Origin: CAVVFX01 sp963747535
GTDB taxonomy: Bacteria > Acidobacteriota > Terriglobia > Bryobacterales > Bryobacteraceae
NCBI GenBank assembly: GCA_963747535.1
Contig: CAVVFX010000007.1
Span: 331,717 to 395,716, forward strand
Direction: 5' to 3'
Length of the DNA: 64,000 bases
Within the stretch, counting starts at the first letter, position 1; each line of letters opens with the position of its first letter. The translations under genes and the position numbers were made by a program. This document shows positions 1-7,810 of the stretch, piece after piece. A model generated the notes under the pieces. It was given only the letters and a program-made list of their open reading frames with translations. It searched no databases and was not told where the DNA came from.

Positions 1-550
1 CGAACACCAGGAACGAAGGTTTCTGCTTCAGTTGACGGTTTTTCAGGACAATGGGAATATATTCAAATGCCAAAACGAGTAAGTAACAGGTGATGCAGAA
101 AGTAACTTCGGTCAACATCGAATGGACATTGGGATGCCAGAAAGTGAACCACGCGCGCAGTGGTTGACCGACGTCAATCATCAATACGGTGACGGCTCCG
201 CTGTAACAAAGGAAGCCAAGAATCACGGCAGTGTTAATGACCGCTTTCAGGTCGCGCCATTTCAGGATATAGAGCAGAAAGCCGCTGAAAAAAGCTCCAG
301 CGCCTAACGCGATGATGCCGAGATCCAGGAAGATCCACAGTCCGAAAGCGAACCGGTTGTCCATGTTGGTCTGGTTGAGACCGTAGCGCAGGCAGAGATA
401 CACGGCATAGACGCCCACGCCGAGCAAGATGAACCATGGCGCCAGCCAGGCGGAAAACTGGGGTAGCGAACAACGATCGAGCCCGCGAGTAATCAGATGC
501 CGGTCGCGCGGCAGCGTGACGGCTGCCGGAGCAAAAGTAAGATCAGCCAT
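1..550 (-). CDS. NrfD/QrcD-type quinone-interacting membrane subunit, 3' end beyond the window
   Basis: Integral membrane anchor of a respiratory iron-sulfur/cytochrome complex. The frame runs open from an ATG at 550 to the window edge (about 183 residues seen). Its N-terminus (MADLTFAPAAVTLPRDRHL) is followed by hydrophobic helices. The second conserved block (NRFAFGLWIFLDLG, then ALGAGAFFSG) is typical of NrfD/HmeB/DsrP anchors. The start overlaps the stop of the upstream ferredoxin gene by one base (TGATG), so the two are translationally coupled. By family this subunit binds menaquinol/menaquinone in the membrane. The C-terminal half is not in the window. Confidence 0.85.
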   Translation of the reverse strand, partial: MADLTFAPAAVTLPRDRHLITRGLDRCSLPQFSAWLAPWFILLGVGVYAVYLCLRYGLNQTNMDNRFAFGLWIFLDLGIIALGAGAFFSGFLLYILKWRDLKAVINTAVILGFLCYSGAVTVLMIDVGQPLRAWFTFWHPNVHSMLTEVTFCITCYLLVLAFEYIPIVLKNRQLKQKPSFLVF

Positions 551-1308
551 CAGATTGTCCTGCTTTCGGCCGGCTCAGCGCCCGGAGCCGCGCCACCGCG
601 CTCGCCCAGTTCGCGCACCCAGGCGAGATCAGACCGGTAATAGACTTTGGGCTCCGTCCCCAGCTTCGCGAGCAAACGGAACGACCGCGAATCTCGCGCC
701 TCGCGGGCAACGTCGCTCGCGGGGTTCGCCAGATCGCCGAACGTGATGGCGCCGGTGGGACAAGCTTCCACGCACGCCGGCACATAATCCGCCGGATCGA
801 TTTCGCGCATCCCGTTGACCGCGGCCTTGTCCTGCGCGGACTGCAATCTGGCGTGACAGAAATTGCACTTCTCGACGACGCCGCGCATCCGTGGCGCGAC
901 ACCGGGATTGAGCGTGTTTTCCATTCCGGCCGGCCACGAGGGATCCCACCAGTTGAAATAGCGCGCGTGATAGGGGCACGCGGTCATGCAATAGCGGCAA
1001 CCGAGACACCGTTGCGGCATCTGGAAAACGATCCCCGATTCACGATCCACTTCGACCGCTTGTTGGGGGCAAACGCTGACGCAGGGCGTCTCGTGTTCGC
1101 ATTGCATGCAGAGGACCGGCAGAAACCTGGCTTCTGCGCGGTGGGTGACGCGTTCGACGCGCATGGGGGTGATGCTGGTTCGACCGGTAGCTTGAGCGGG
1201 CTCGGGGGCGACGTTATTCTCGGCCGCGCAGGCAATGGTGCAGGCGCCGCATCCGGTGCAATGGTCGACATCGATCACCATGCCGTATTTGTGTGGTTTT
1301 TTTGACAT
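550..1308 (-). CDS. Ferredoxin-like electron-transfer subunit with four [4Fe-4S] clusters (QrcC/DsrO/HybA type)
   Basis: 252-residue iron-sulfur subunit passing electrons between the molybdopterin-like subunit and the NrfD anchor. Four cysteine groups are visible: CTGCGACTIAC near residue 19, CMQCEHETPCVSVCP, CLGCRYCMTACP, and the split CNFCH ... CVEACPTG near residue 190. This is the usual pattern of four-cluster subunits of DMSO-reductase-like complexes. I chose the ATG at 1308 (MSKKPHKYGM): it has GGAG about 10 nt upstream and lies two bases after the preceding stop; the longer frame to 1437 only translates repeat DNA. No Tat signal of its own is seen, so it may be exported with the Tat-tagged partner or act on the cytoplasmic side. 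Confidence 0.9.
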   Translation of the reverse strand: MSKKPHKYGMVIDVDHCTGCGACTIACAAENNVAPEPAQATGRTSITPMRVERVTHRAEARFLPVLCMQCEHETPCVSVCPQQAVEVDRESGIVFQMPQRCLGCRYCMTACPYHARYFNWWDPSWPAGMENTLNPGVAPRMRGVVEKCNFCHARLQSAQDKAAVNGMREIDPADYVPACVEACPTGAITFGDLANPASDVAREARDSRSFRLLAKLGTEPKVYYRSDLAWVRELGERGGAAPGAEPAESRTI

Positions 1309-1310
1309 GA

Positions 1311-2912
1311 TCAGGATCTCCAGAGCGGCGGTGTTATGGCGGTGCCACGGATGGGGGCGAAACCGCTCCCTGGCCGGGCAGACCACGAAAAACGATGATC
1401 TGCCGCACGGCTGGCAGGCCAAAGGCCTACTCCACAAGGACTGGAAGACGGGTCGAGCCAGCAGGCGCCGGCGTTGAAGGCCTTATAGAGATCGGCAGGC
1501 GATTTGAACCTGGTGACGGGAACGGTGGCCCGATCTGAGAAGGTGAAGATCTCGCCGCGCCGCGCGGTGAACAACCCCTCCACTCGGGCGCGAATCGCCG
1601 CTTCCGGCGCGACTTCACCGCCGGTCACGCGGCTGATAAACGCGAGCGCGGTGGTCACTCCTGGCGGAGGGTCGAGTAGCGCGGGAGCCAATGCATACGA
1701 AGGCGAAACCGCGTCCCACGGCGTCGGCGCTTCGTCGAGGCTTTCGCCGAACGCGGGGGTGGGGATGACGACATTCGCGAGTGCCGAGACTCCGGCCCGA
1801 TAGGGCGATAGACTCACGATGATTCCATCCGGACGGAGTGTCGATCGGAGGAAGTCGTAGGGTATCGAGCCGCCCAGGAAGCCATGATCGATGAAGAGGA
1901 CATCGAGGGAGCCGTGCGGAACGTTTGAAAGATCTTCGGCCGCGGGCGAAGCGGCCCGCGCCACCACGGCGGTCGATCCGGCATTCAACCCTGCTATCGT
2001 TTCCTCGACCGACTCGGGAAGTCCGCCTCCGCTCAACGCCAGCATGGAGCCACGATCCTGGATGAAGCGCAGCGTGTCAGCGAGTTTATCCGCCGGCACA
2101 CCGGTGGCTTCAGAGGCTTCTGGCAGCGTGGTGTTGCCGGACAGGAGGGACGCTACCACGTGCTCGGAGCCGGCCCGTACCGGGAGCCATCGCGACGCCA
2201 ACGCCGCAGTCCTGGAGAGTTCGGCTTCCACTTGTACGATGGCCAGTTGCCCTTGTTTCCAGAGAGTCAGAACACGGCCGGGCGTGGCCCATGATTCCAG
2301 TACGGGCGCGCCGAAGCTGACCAGCGTTCGCACGTTCTCGAGAGCCAGGCCGAGGTCGGCTACGTTTCGGTTCGTCCGGCGTGCGATCTGTTGCAGAGTG
2401 GAGGTCTCGCGTCGGTCCGCAACGATGTAGAGTCCGCCGCGCGCCGCGGCAATTCGCCGATACTCGGCCGACACGGCACGGCCTGGACGTTCGTCCAGAA
2501 TGGCCATCTGGCCGGTTTTTACGCGGCCGGAGATCTCCGCGGCTATGGTGTCAAGGGAGGCGGGGTTCTCATTTCGCAACGGACGCGTGATGCGCGCCGC
2601 GTGATAGGGGAGTTGGTGAGCGCCGAAGGCATACGGGCACAAGACGCCCTGGCTGACCGGGTGCGCCTTCACGGGCGCGATTCCGATCACGTTCCGGCCA
2701 ATGCAGCGGGCTCGAATCCCGCAGCCGGCCGGGCATAGCGTGCAGCTACTGTAACGGACCGATGGCTCGCCGCGGGGAGGCCGCGGAATCCACGACCAGT
2801 TCTGCGACCATTTCGCGGTGTCGTCGAGCAGTTTCCAGGGGATCGGCGTCAGGGGAACGGCTGCCGCTGCTCCGAGGCTTAGGGTTATAAAGTCGCGTCG
2901 GGTTAGTCCCAT
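1311..2912 (-). CDS. Tat-exported molybdopterin-oxidoreductase-like subunit (QrcB/ActB type)
   Basis: 533-residue protein with a twin-arginine signal (TRRDFITLSLGAA) and an N-terminal [4Fe-4S] site C57-x2-C60-x3-C64-x27-C92, as in the Fe4S4 domain of molybdopterin oxidoreductases. It is much shorter than catalytic members (700-1000 aa), and I see no clear molybdenum ligand region. This fits QrcB/ActB, which by family keep the fold but lack the cofactor. The start at 2912 puts the RR motif at residues 5-6. The last roughly 45 residues are translated from two palindromic repeats (1376-1440), so the native C-terminus probably ended near residue 490. The 172-nt gap to the upstream cytochrome gene holds another repeat. 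Confidence 0.8.
   Translation of the reverse strand: MGLTRRDFITLSLGAAAAVPLTPIPWKLLDDTAKWSQNWSWIPRPPRGEPSVRYSSCTLCPAGCGIRARCIGRNVIGIAPVKAHPVSQGVLCPYAFGAHQLPYHAARITRPLRNENPASLDTIAAEISGRVKTGQMAILDERPGRAVSAEYRRIAAARGGLYIVADRRETSTLQQIARRTNRNVADLGLALENVRTLVSFGAPVLESWATPGRVLTLWKQGQLAIVQVEAELSRTAALASRWLPVRAGSEHVVASLLSGNTTLPEASEATGVPADKLADTLRFIQDRGSMLALSGGGLPESVEETIAGLNAGSTAVVARAASPAAEDLSNVPHGSLDVLFIDHGFLGGSIPYDFLRSTLRPDGIIVSLSPYRAGVSALANVVIPTPAFGESLDEAPTPWDAVSPSYALAPALLDPPPGVTTALAFISRVTGGEVAPEAAIRARVEGLFTARRGEIFTFSDRATVPVTRFKSPADLYKAFNAGACWLDPSSSPCGVGLWPASRAADHRFSWSARPGSGFAPIRGTAITPPLWRS
1376..1440. repeat. Compound palindromic repeat inside the 3' end of the molybdopterin-like gene
   Basis: Two repeat modules lie side by side. 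The first (about 1376-1405) is a diverged copy of GGGCAGACCA-N10-TGGTCTGCCC, also at 2960, 7262 and 13693. The second (1416-1438) carries AGGCCAAAGGCCTACTCC, also at 11747. Both are read as protein at the end of the overlapping gene. Confidence 0.8.
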
Positions 2913-2943
2913 ATGGGTTTCTCGTTTGGGTGGGTGGGAAGGG

Positions 2944-2993
2944 CGGCTGCTCCGCAGCCGGGCAGACCACGAAAAACGATGGTCTGCCCTACG
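2944..2993. repeat. REP-like palindromic element, copy 2
   Basis: Two adjacent hairpins: CGGCTGCTCCGCAGCCG (about 2944-2960) and GGGCAGACCA (2960-2969) paired with TGGTCTGCCC (2980-2989) around a 10-nt loop. It lies between the cytochrome stop and the molybdopterin-like start, where it could act on mRNA ends or stability. Confidence 0.85.
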
Positions 2994-3084
2994 GGGAATT
3001 TGGTCTGGCTGTAGTGGAGTTGCAGGGTAGTATGGCTGTGGCTCGACTGCAGGCTGGCAGGGGTGTCTTGCGACTGCAGGCTGG

Positions 3085-3633
3085 TCATTTGTGGCACCCC
3101 AGGCAACCCGCCTCGACTCCGCGCTGCCGGTGGCAGGCTTCGCAATCACTCATCGTCATGCTGACCGCGTGGCGGCTGTAGCCACTGATCCGGTCCTCCT
3201 GATAGAGCGCCACGTGGGTGGTGTTGCCGTGAAGGCCGTGACAGGTTTCGCAACTCAGTTTTCCTAAATTCACGTGAAGCGCGTGGGAGAAGCGTACGTT
3301 CATCGGTTGGCGCGCATAAGATTGCCACGGAATCTCGCGTCCCGGCTTGACCCACGCGGCGACCAGGACCTTCTCGTTCGCCGTGGTTCCCATCGGCTCG
3401 GCGTGGCAGGCCGCGCAGTTCGATAGTGCCGGAGTCCCCGTGAATACTCCCTCGGCGGTGATGCTGTGACAATCGGCGCACTTTTGCGAAGCTTGGTCCT
3501 GGTGAAGGCGATGATTGAAATCGAGGGGCTGCCGCGTCGACCGATAGAGCGAGCGGGGAAAGCCGACCCAGCCGGCGGCCAACATGCCGGCAAAGCCGAG
3601 GGTAAACAACAGAGCTAAGCGATGCCTCGTCAT
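3085..3633 (-). CDS. Pentaheme cytochrome c (QrcA/ActA-like)
   Basis: 182-residue periplasmic cytochrome with an N-terminal hydrophobic segment (residues 5-25, probably an uncleaved anchor). It has exactly five CxxCH heme motifs: CADCH (52), CAACH (73), CETCH (128), CEACH (164) and CLGCH (177). Several extra histidines (FNHRLH, FSHALH) can serve as distal ligands, as in class III multiheme cytochromes. The start at 3633 overlaps the upstream stop as ATGA; the M at 3648 would be an alternative. In Qrc and alternative complex III the first subunit is a five- or six-heme cytochrome exchanging electrons with soluble periplasmic carriers, and the gene order here matches. Confidence 0.9.
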   Translation of the reverse strand: MTRHRLALLFTLGFAGMLAAGWVGFPRSLYRSTRQPLDFNHRLHQDQASQKCADCHSITAEGVFTGTPALSNCAACHAEPMGTTANEKVLVAAWVKPGREIPWQSYARQPMNVRFSHALHVNLGKLSCETCHGLHGNTTHVALYQEDRISGYSRHAVSMTMSDCEACHRQRGVEAGCLGCHK

Positions 3634-4553
3634 GTGGCAATTCCCCACGCCGCGTGCGGCGCAAAAAACTCGTGCATGAGACGCAGCACCTCCTCACGCG
3701 AAAGATGCTGAATGAAATCGTCGGAGGGATGCCCTCCATCGTTCAACGTGGCGGGATCCAGGTGGTGCACGAAATCGGCGATTCGGTCAACCTCGCTCTT
3801 CATCCACTCATACCCCTGCTCACCGTTGATCAGCCCGGCTTTCACTGCGCCGCCCTCCTCTTTCGCCGACGGAACGGGCCAGGCCTCGAACAGCCATCCG
3901 GCTCCGTAGGGGTCGGCTATCAACCGCTCCGGAGCGTGACGCAGATAGGTGTTCACGCTGGTGATCATGAGCTTGTTAGGAAAGACCATGGCCCAATCGA
4001 CACCGCACACGCTGAACACGACGCTGGGCTGATGGACGCCGCTGGTGGTGACAAAGCTAATGCCATCGACCTTGGCAAGAATCCGCGCGAGAAAACCGTC
4101 GATACCGATGTGGCATGCGCCGCCGTCGCTGTGCAGCCAGAAGTGATTGGGCGCGTACCAGAGGTCGCGAGGAACCGCGATCCCGTTGACTGTGGGATCG
4201 TGCGACAGGCGACCTCCCGAGGTCTGTCCCGGAATGACCGGACGCGCGACGCTCAACCACAGGTCACAAAAGAGATGTCCGCTGCCGCCGCATTGTCCGG
4301 CCTGCTCGCTCCACGGAACATAGTGTGGAATGGATGCCGCTGAACAGTAGCGGACGTGACGTTCGTCGAGCAAGGGGCACTTGTCGCCGCTGGCCAACGC
4401 GATCCTGGCGTCCTGAAACGCGTGGCACTCGTGAAAGTTTGCCGACGTGCATCTTTCGCCGGCGGCGGGAGTTCCACTCTCGATGATGAGTTTGCGGACT
4501 CCGGCTGCGCGACAGGATCGCACGCGGGCTTCCTGCAGGAAGGGACAGCTCAT
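3630..4553 (-). CDS. GcvH-like protein with a duplicated eight-cysteine N-terminal domain
   Basis: 307 residues with two parts. Residues 130-226 resemble glycine-cleavage H protein (WYAPNHFWLHSDGG, then ADPYGAGWLFEAWP). The lipoyl-lysine loop (ESVKA in true H proteins) reads CGVDWAMVF here, so no lysine is available at that place. Residues 1-100 are cysteine-rich and internally duplicated: C3-x10-C14-x20-C35-x7-C43 and C59-x10-C70-x17-C88-x7-C96, with the related strings CPFLQEARVRSC and CPLLDERHVRYC. The domain could bind two metal or Fe-S centres, which is inference. The gene sits between a small membrane protein (11-nt gap) and the pentaheme cytochrome (ATGA overlap), so it is probably part of or an accessory to the complex. 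The GcvH assignment is fairly safe, the function unknown. Confidence 0.75.
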   Translation of the reverse strand: MSCPFLQEARVRSCRAAGVRKLIIESGTPAAGERCTSANFHECHAFQDARIALASGDKCPLLDERHVRYCSAASIPHYVPWSEQAGQCGGSGHLFCDLWLSVARPVIPGQTSGGRLSHDPTVNGIAVPRDLWYAPNHFWLHSDGGACHIGIDGFLARILAKVDGISFVTTSGVHQPSVVFSVCGVDWAMVFPNKLMITSVNTYLRHAPERLIADPYGAGWLFEAWPVPSAKEEGGAVKAGLINGEQGYEWMKSEVDRIADFVHHLDPATLNDGGHPSDDFIQHLSREEVLRLMHEFFAPHAAWGIAT

Positions 4554-4564
4554 AATAGCGCCAG

Positions 4565-4819
4565 TCAGTGCTTCTCGCCGGCACCGTTCCGCGGAGTCTT
4601 AATCGGTTCGCCGCCGTCCGCCATGGTCAAGCCCAATTCCGGCACGCTGAACGCGTGAGAGTCTTGGTGCGGCCGAACGGGCAAGCGATTGGCCAGGCGC
4701 GCGTAGACTTCACGAAAAGCAGCTTGCACTACAAAAGCCACGCACGCCAGCGTGACTGCGCCGAGCACGATATCGGTAATGTTGAGCCACAAAGTATTTG
4801 GATCGCTCCAGTTGAACAT
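4565..4819 (-). CDS. Small single-span membrane protein, first gene of the quinone-oxidoreductase operon
   Basis: 84 residues from the ATG at 4819 (MFNWSDPNTLWLNITD). One hydrophobic helix at about residues 14-37 (DIVLGAVTLACVAFVVQAAF) is followed by a polar tail. No cofactor motif is visible. It starts the run of tightly packed minus-strand genes, with an 11-nt gap to the next one, so it probably belongs to the same complex as an assembly or anchor subunit. I do not recognise a named family. Confidence 0.65.
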   Translation of the reverse strand: MFNWSDPNTLWLNITDIVLGAVTLACVAFVVQAAFREVYARLANRLPVRPHQDSHAFSVPELGLTMADGGEPIKTPRNGAGEKH

Positions 4820-4992
4820 ATGTTTTCTCCGCGATGACAAGGGCAATTGGCGGCCCTTTCAGTAAGTAGTCGAGTTGTGAGTCACTTGAGTTTTTGAGCC
4901 GGGCGCCGCGTGGCGGATTTCCAGACGCGTCGTGGGGGATTCGTCTACACGCGCCGTCCGTCAAAGGGCCGAGGCTGGAGGGCATGCGCCAT

Positions 4993-5008
4993 GGTCACCG
5001 TGGTGACA
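4993..5008. promoter_or_regulatory. Palindromic candidate operator upstream of the complex operon
   Basis: GGTCACCGTGGTGACA contains the inverted arms GTCACC and GGTGAC around a 2-nt centre, 174 nt upstream of the small membrane protein start. The position suits an activator or repressor site. No binding protein can be assigned from sequence alone. Confidence 0.35.
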
Positions 5009-5097
5009 GATAAATAAAGCATAAGGTTAGCCTGGTAACTGCTTGACGGGCCGAGCCTTACGAATTCTCGGGTTCGTTTGGTCATTTAGTATTTGGC

Positions 5098-5390
5098 GGC
5101 TCCGGGGGCGCTCCTGATCGGGATGAAAAAACGAACTCTCCGTCGATGAGGCAGGCGGAACCCGGTTGCGAGCGATTATGCGAATCGAAAGCCTTGACCG
5201 CCAAAGCGCGGTCACCCCAGGAAATGAAAATTGGGGCCGAACACAGCTTGCGCGAGTTGTACGGACGTAGAAGAGAAAAGCCGAGGGCCGCAGGGATGAA
5301 CACAGATGAACGCAGATAAGTCCAAGATTTGAGGTGACTTGCCACCCTTCTCGCACCGGCGTTGCGCGATATTTTCGGAAGAAGCCAATT
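5098..5390 (-). repeat. Dispersed repeat, copy A (minus orientation)
   Basis: Read on the minus strand, 5390 to about 5160 matches 24478-24708 almost base for base, including ATCTGCGTTCATCTGTGTTC. After a diverged stretch, similarity returns near GAGTTCGTTTTTTC. Both copies are intergenic, with no terminal repeats or transposase that I can see. Confidence 0.8.
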
Positions 5391-5834
5391 CTGTCTAACT
5401 CCTTGAATTTTGCTGGCGTTAAGCGGGAGTCCTGGCAGTTGTGGCGATTTTTCTGCGCCGGCGCAAAATTGTGCACGATTATCAGACCGTCGCATGACGG
5501 GTTTGGCGATTTGGTGTTCAGTGGTTGCGTAACTTCCGTCGCGGTGGAGAATAGCAAGTTTGTCGGCATAACGGCAGACCTCAAATCAGGAGAAGTCGTG
5601 CAAGCGTCCGGCGGAAGACACACGCGCGCTTGTCTACTTTCAGGCTGGCACGAGAGGGCGAGGTTTCTTCGGGGCCTTTGGCGTATGTGGTTGTGTTGAA
5701 AGGGCGAAAAAAGGAGGAGTGCGTGGACCATGGCTCGCAACGATTCTGCAATAGGCGCGATTATTAGAAGGGGTTTTCCCTATTAGCAGTGTGGCCGCGC
5801 TGCCATATGGACTAGAACCTGTCACACAAGGCGG

Positions 5835-7220
5835 TCAACGCACTCCGGCTTCGACCTGCGCGCCGGTGCGCTCGATCTCGTACTTTTTGATTTTCTCGTA
5901 GAGCGTCGAGCGGTCGATGCCCAGCAAGCCGGCCGCTTCCTTGATGTTGCCCTGCGTACGGTCGAGGGTGGTAACGATGGCCTGCTTCTCCAGTTGCTGC
6001 AGCGTCATTCCGGCGGGAATCGCGAACCCTTTTCGTGGCTGGATCGCAGCGAGGAACGCGAAATCATCCTCGGCGAGGGTGTGATTGCGGCAAGTCACAA
6101 TCGCACGCTCCAGAGCGTTCTCGAGCTCGCGTACGTTGCCCGGCCAGTCGTGGTCGAGCAAAACCCGCAGGGCACTTTCCGAAATATCGGTGATATCTTT
6201 TCCGACTTCGTGGGAGATGCGCTCGATCAAATGGTTGGTCAGCAGCGGGATGTCTTCACGCCGATTGCGCAGCGGCGGGATGTTGATCTCGATGACGTTC
6301 AGGCGATAATACAGATCGTCGCGGAAACGGCCTTCATGGACTTCCTCGGCCAGATTCTTGTGCGTCGCCGCAACTACGCGCACGTCTACCCGAATCTCCG
6401 TAGTGCCGCCTAAGCGATAAAAGCAGCGCTCCTGCAGCACGCGCAGAAGATCGGCCTGCAATTTCGGCGGGATGTCGCCAATCTCATCCAGAAAGATGGT
6501 GCCTCCGTTGGCCAACTCGAACTTTCCGCGAGTCTGCGCGCCAGCGCCCGTGAAGGCGCCCTTTTCGTAACCGAACAACTCCGATTCGAGCAGCGTCTCC
6601 GCCAGGGCGGCGCAGGAAACGGTGATGAACGGTTTCGACGCGCGCTCTCCGGAGAAATGAATGGCACGCGCGATCAGTTCTTTGCCGGTGCCGCTCTCGC
6701 CGCGAATCAGCACGGTGCTGCGCAGGCCCGAGATTTCGGCGGTGAGTTGGAGAATCTCCTGCATGCGCGGATTCTTGGTGACGATGTCGCGATATTGATA
6801 GTTGCGGTGCAGTTGTTGCCGCAGGATGGCGTTCTCGCGTTGCAGGTTCTTCACCTTGATGATGCGCTCGACCAGCAGCGAGATCTCCTGCGGGTTACAG
6901 GGCTTGACGATGTATTCGAGCGCGCCCTCCTTAATGGCCGAGATAGCCGTATCGACCGTGGCATAGGCGGTGACGATCACCACCGGCGCATCCTTGTGAA
7001 TGCGGCGGATCTCCATCATGGACTCGATCCCATCCATCCCACCGGGCATTTTGAGGTCGATGAAATAGATCGCATAGTCGGTCGACTTCGCCAGATCTAC
7101 GGCGCGTTTACCAGACTCCGCGGTGTCCACCGTGTAACCATCCTCGCCCAGCCAGGCGGCCAGCGATTCGCGCATTACTTCCTCGTCATCGACGACGAGA
7201 ATCTGCCATTTCGCTTTCAT
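5835..7220 (-). CDS. Sigma54-dependent response regulator, NtrC/ZraR family
   Basis: 461 residues in three domains. The receiver (1-120) has acidic residues D11/D12 and phospho-acceptor D55 (FIDLKMPGG). The central AAA+ domain (about 145-380) has Walker A GESGTGKE at 174-181 and the sigma54-contacting GAFTGA loop at 221-226. A C-terminal Fis-type helix-turn-helix (LLGIDRSTLYEKIKKY, about 430-447) follows. It activates sigma54 promoters when phosphorylated. Its start overlaps the archaemetzincin stop (ATGA), and the cognate kinase is two genes upstream. The likely target is the adjacent respiratory operon or the operator array at 9514-9625. The assignment to the NtrC class is firm; the regulon is inference. 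Confidence 0.95.
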   Translation of the reverse strand: MKAKWQILVVDDEEVMRESLAAWLGEDGYTVDTAESGKRAVDLAKSTDYAIYFIDLKMPGGMDGIESMMEIRRIHKDAPVVIVTAYATVDTAISAIKEGALEYIVKPCNPQEISLLVERIIKVKNLQRENAILRQQLHRNYQYRDIVTKNPRMQEILQLTAEISGLRSTVLIRGESGTGKELIARAIHFSGERASKPFITVSCAALAETLLESELFGYEKGAFTGAGAQTRGKFELANGGTIFLDEIGDIPPKLQADLLRVLQERCFYRLGGTTEIRVDVRVVAATHKNLAEEVHEGRFRDDLYYRLNVIEINIPPLRNRREDIPLLTNHLIERISHEVGKDITDISESALRVLLDHDWPGNVRELENALERAIVTCRNHTLAEDDFAFLAAIQPRKGFAIPAGMTLQQLEKQAIVTTLDRTQGNIKEAAGLLGIDRSTLYEKIKKYEIERTGAQVEAGVR

Positions 7221-7810
7221 GTTTCTCCTTTAAATTCTTGATCTGCGGCTGCTTCGCAGCCGGGCAGACCACCCAAAACGATGGTCTGCCCCACGGAGAG
7301 CAGGCGGCCGCAGGAATGACAAAACCCGGCGGTCTTCCGATCCACTTCCTGGATACTGGTGGCGAGGCTCATCACGCACTCGCGATCCGGACAGTGGATC
7401 AAGCCAAAACTATGCCCCAACTCGTGCCCAATCTCTTTCCGCAGCCTGCCTTCGAGCAAATCCGGGTCGGGTGCGACACCATAGAATTCCTGACGCAGAC
7501 GAGCCAGGCTCACTAAGGCGATGCGTCCGCGAAGTTGCGCCTGCCCGAAGACGAAGGTCAACATCGGAATGAAGAGATCGCATTCAGTCAGGCCGAGCAG
7601 CCGGTCCGCGTCATCCGGAAGCCTGCGCGCGAGAGCCAGCATGAACGCGACGGAGCTGAACTGATTGCGCCGGGCGTCGAAAGCACCGTGCGGGATGGCG
7701 AGGGGAGTTGCGGGCTGCACTTCAGCGCCGAAGCGCTGTTGAATGAAGCGGCCGGCGTCCGCGAGCACGCCGGGGTCAACCGCTCCGATAGTGGCGATCG
7801 CGATCTTCAC
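7217..7810 (-). CDS. Archaemetzincin family zinc metalloprotease with a repeat-derived tail
   Basis: 197 residues with the archaemetzincin signature HELGHSFGLIHC (residues 129-140: zinc ligands H129, H133, H139, catalytic E130), then C145-x-M147 and C164-x2-C167, which bind the family's second structural zinc. The core ends near residue 170. The remaining roughly 27 residues come from a REP-like palindrome (7246-7291) lying just before the stop. The gene overlaps both neighbours by ATGA, so kinase, protease and regulator are coupled. A protease between a kinase and its regulator suggests a link to signalling or to maturation of the complex, but nothing in the sequence proves it. No signal peptide, so cytoplasmic. 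Confidence 0.9.
   Translation of the reverse strand: MKIAIATIGAVDPGVLADAGRFIQQRFGAEVQPATPLAIPHGAFDARRNQFSSVAFMLALARRLPDDADRLLGLTECDLFIPMLTFVFGQAQLRGRIALVSLARLRQEFYGVAPDPDLLEGRLRKEIGHELGHSFGLIHCPDRECVMSLATSIQEVDRKTAGFCHSCGRLLSVGQTIVLGGLPGCEAAADQEFKGET
7246..7291. repeat. REP-like palindromic element, copy 3, inside the archaemetzincin 3' end
   Basis: Hairpin GGCTGCTTCGCAGCC (about 7247-7261) followed by GGGCAGACCA (7262-7271) and TGGTCTGCCC (7282-7291). It is translated as the last residues of the protease and ends about 25 nt before the response-regulator start. Confidence 0.85.

Larger units (their letters stand above)
4820..5834. other. About 1-kb gap without a supported gene; holds the complex promoter region and a dispersed repeat
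   Basis: No frame here looks like protein. The left part must carry the promoter of the minus-strand complex operon; I see a palindrome at 4993-5008 but no convincing sigma54 -24/-12 pair. The middle (about 5098-5390) is a copy of a dispersed repeat also found at 24478-24835 in the opposite orientation. Open frames across it are translations of the repeat. Confidence 0.6.

Noticed and set aside
853..1305. 150-residue plus-strand frame opposite the ferredoxin gene
   Set aside because: It mirrors the third codon positions of a clear four-cluster ferredoxin and has no motif of its own.
5027..5740. 237-residue minus-strand frame
   Set aside because: Its protein-like part is shared with 24304-24894 only because both are the same nucleotide repeat; the frame is not otherwise conserved.
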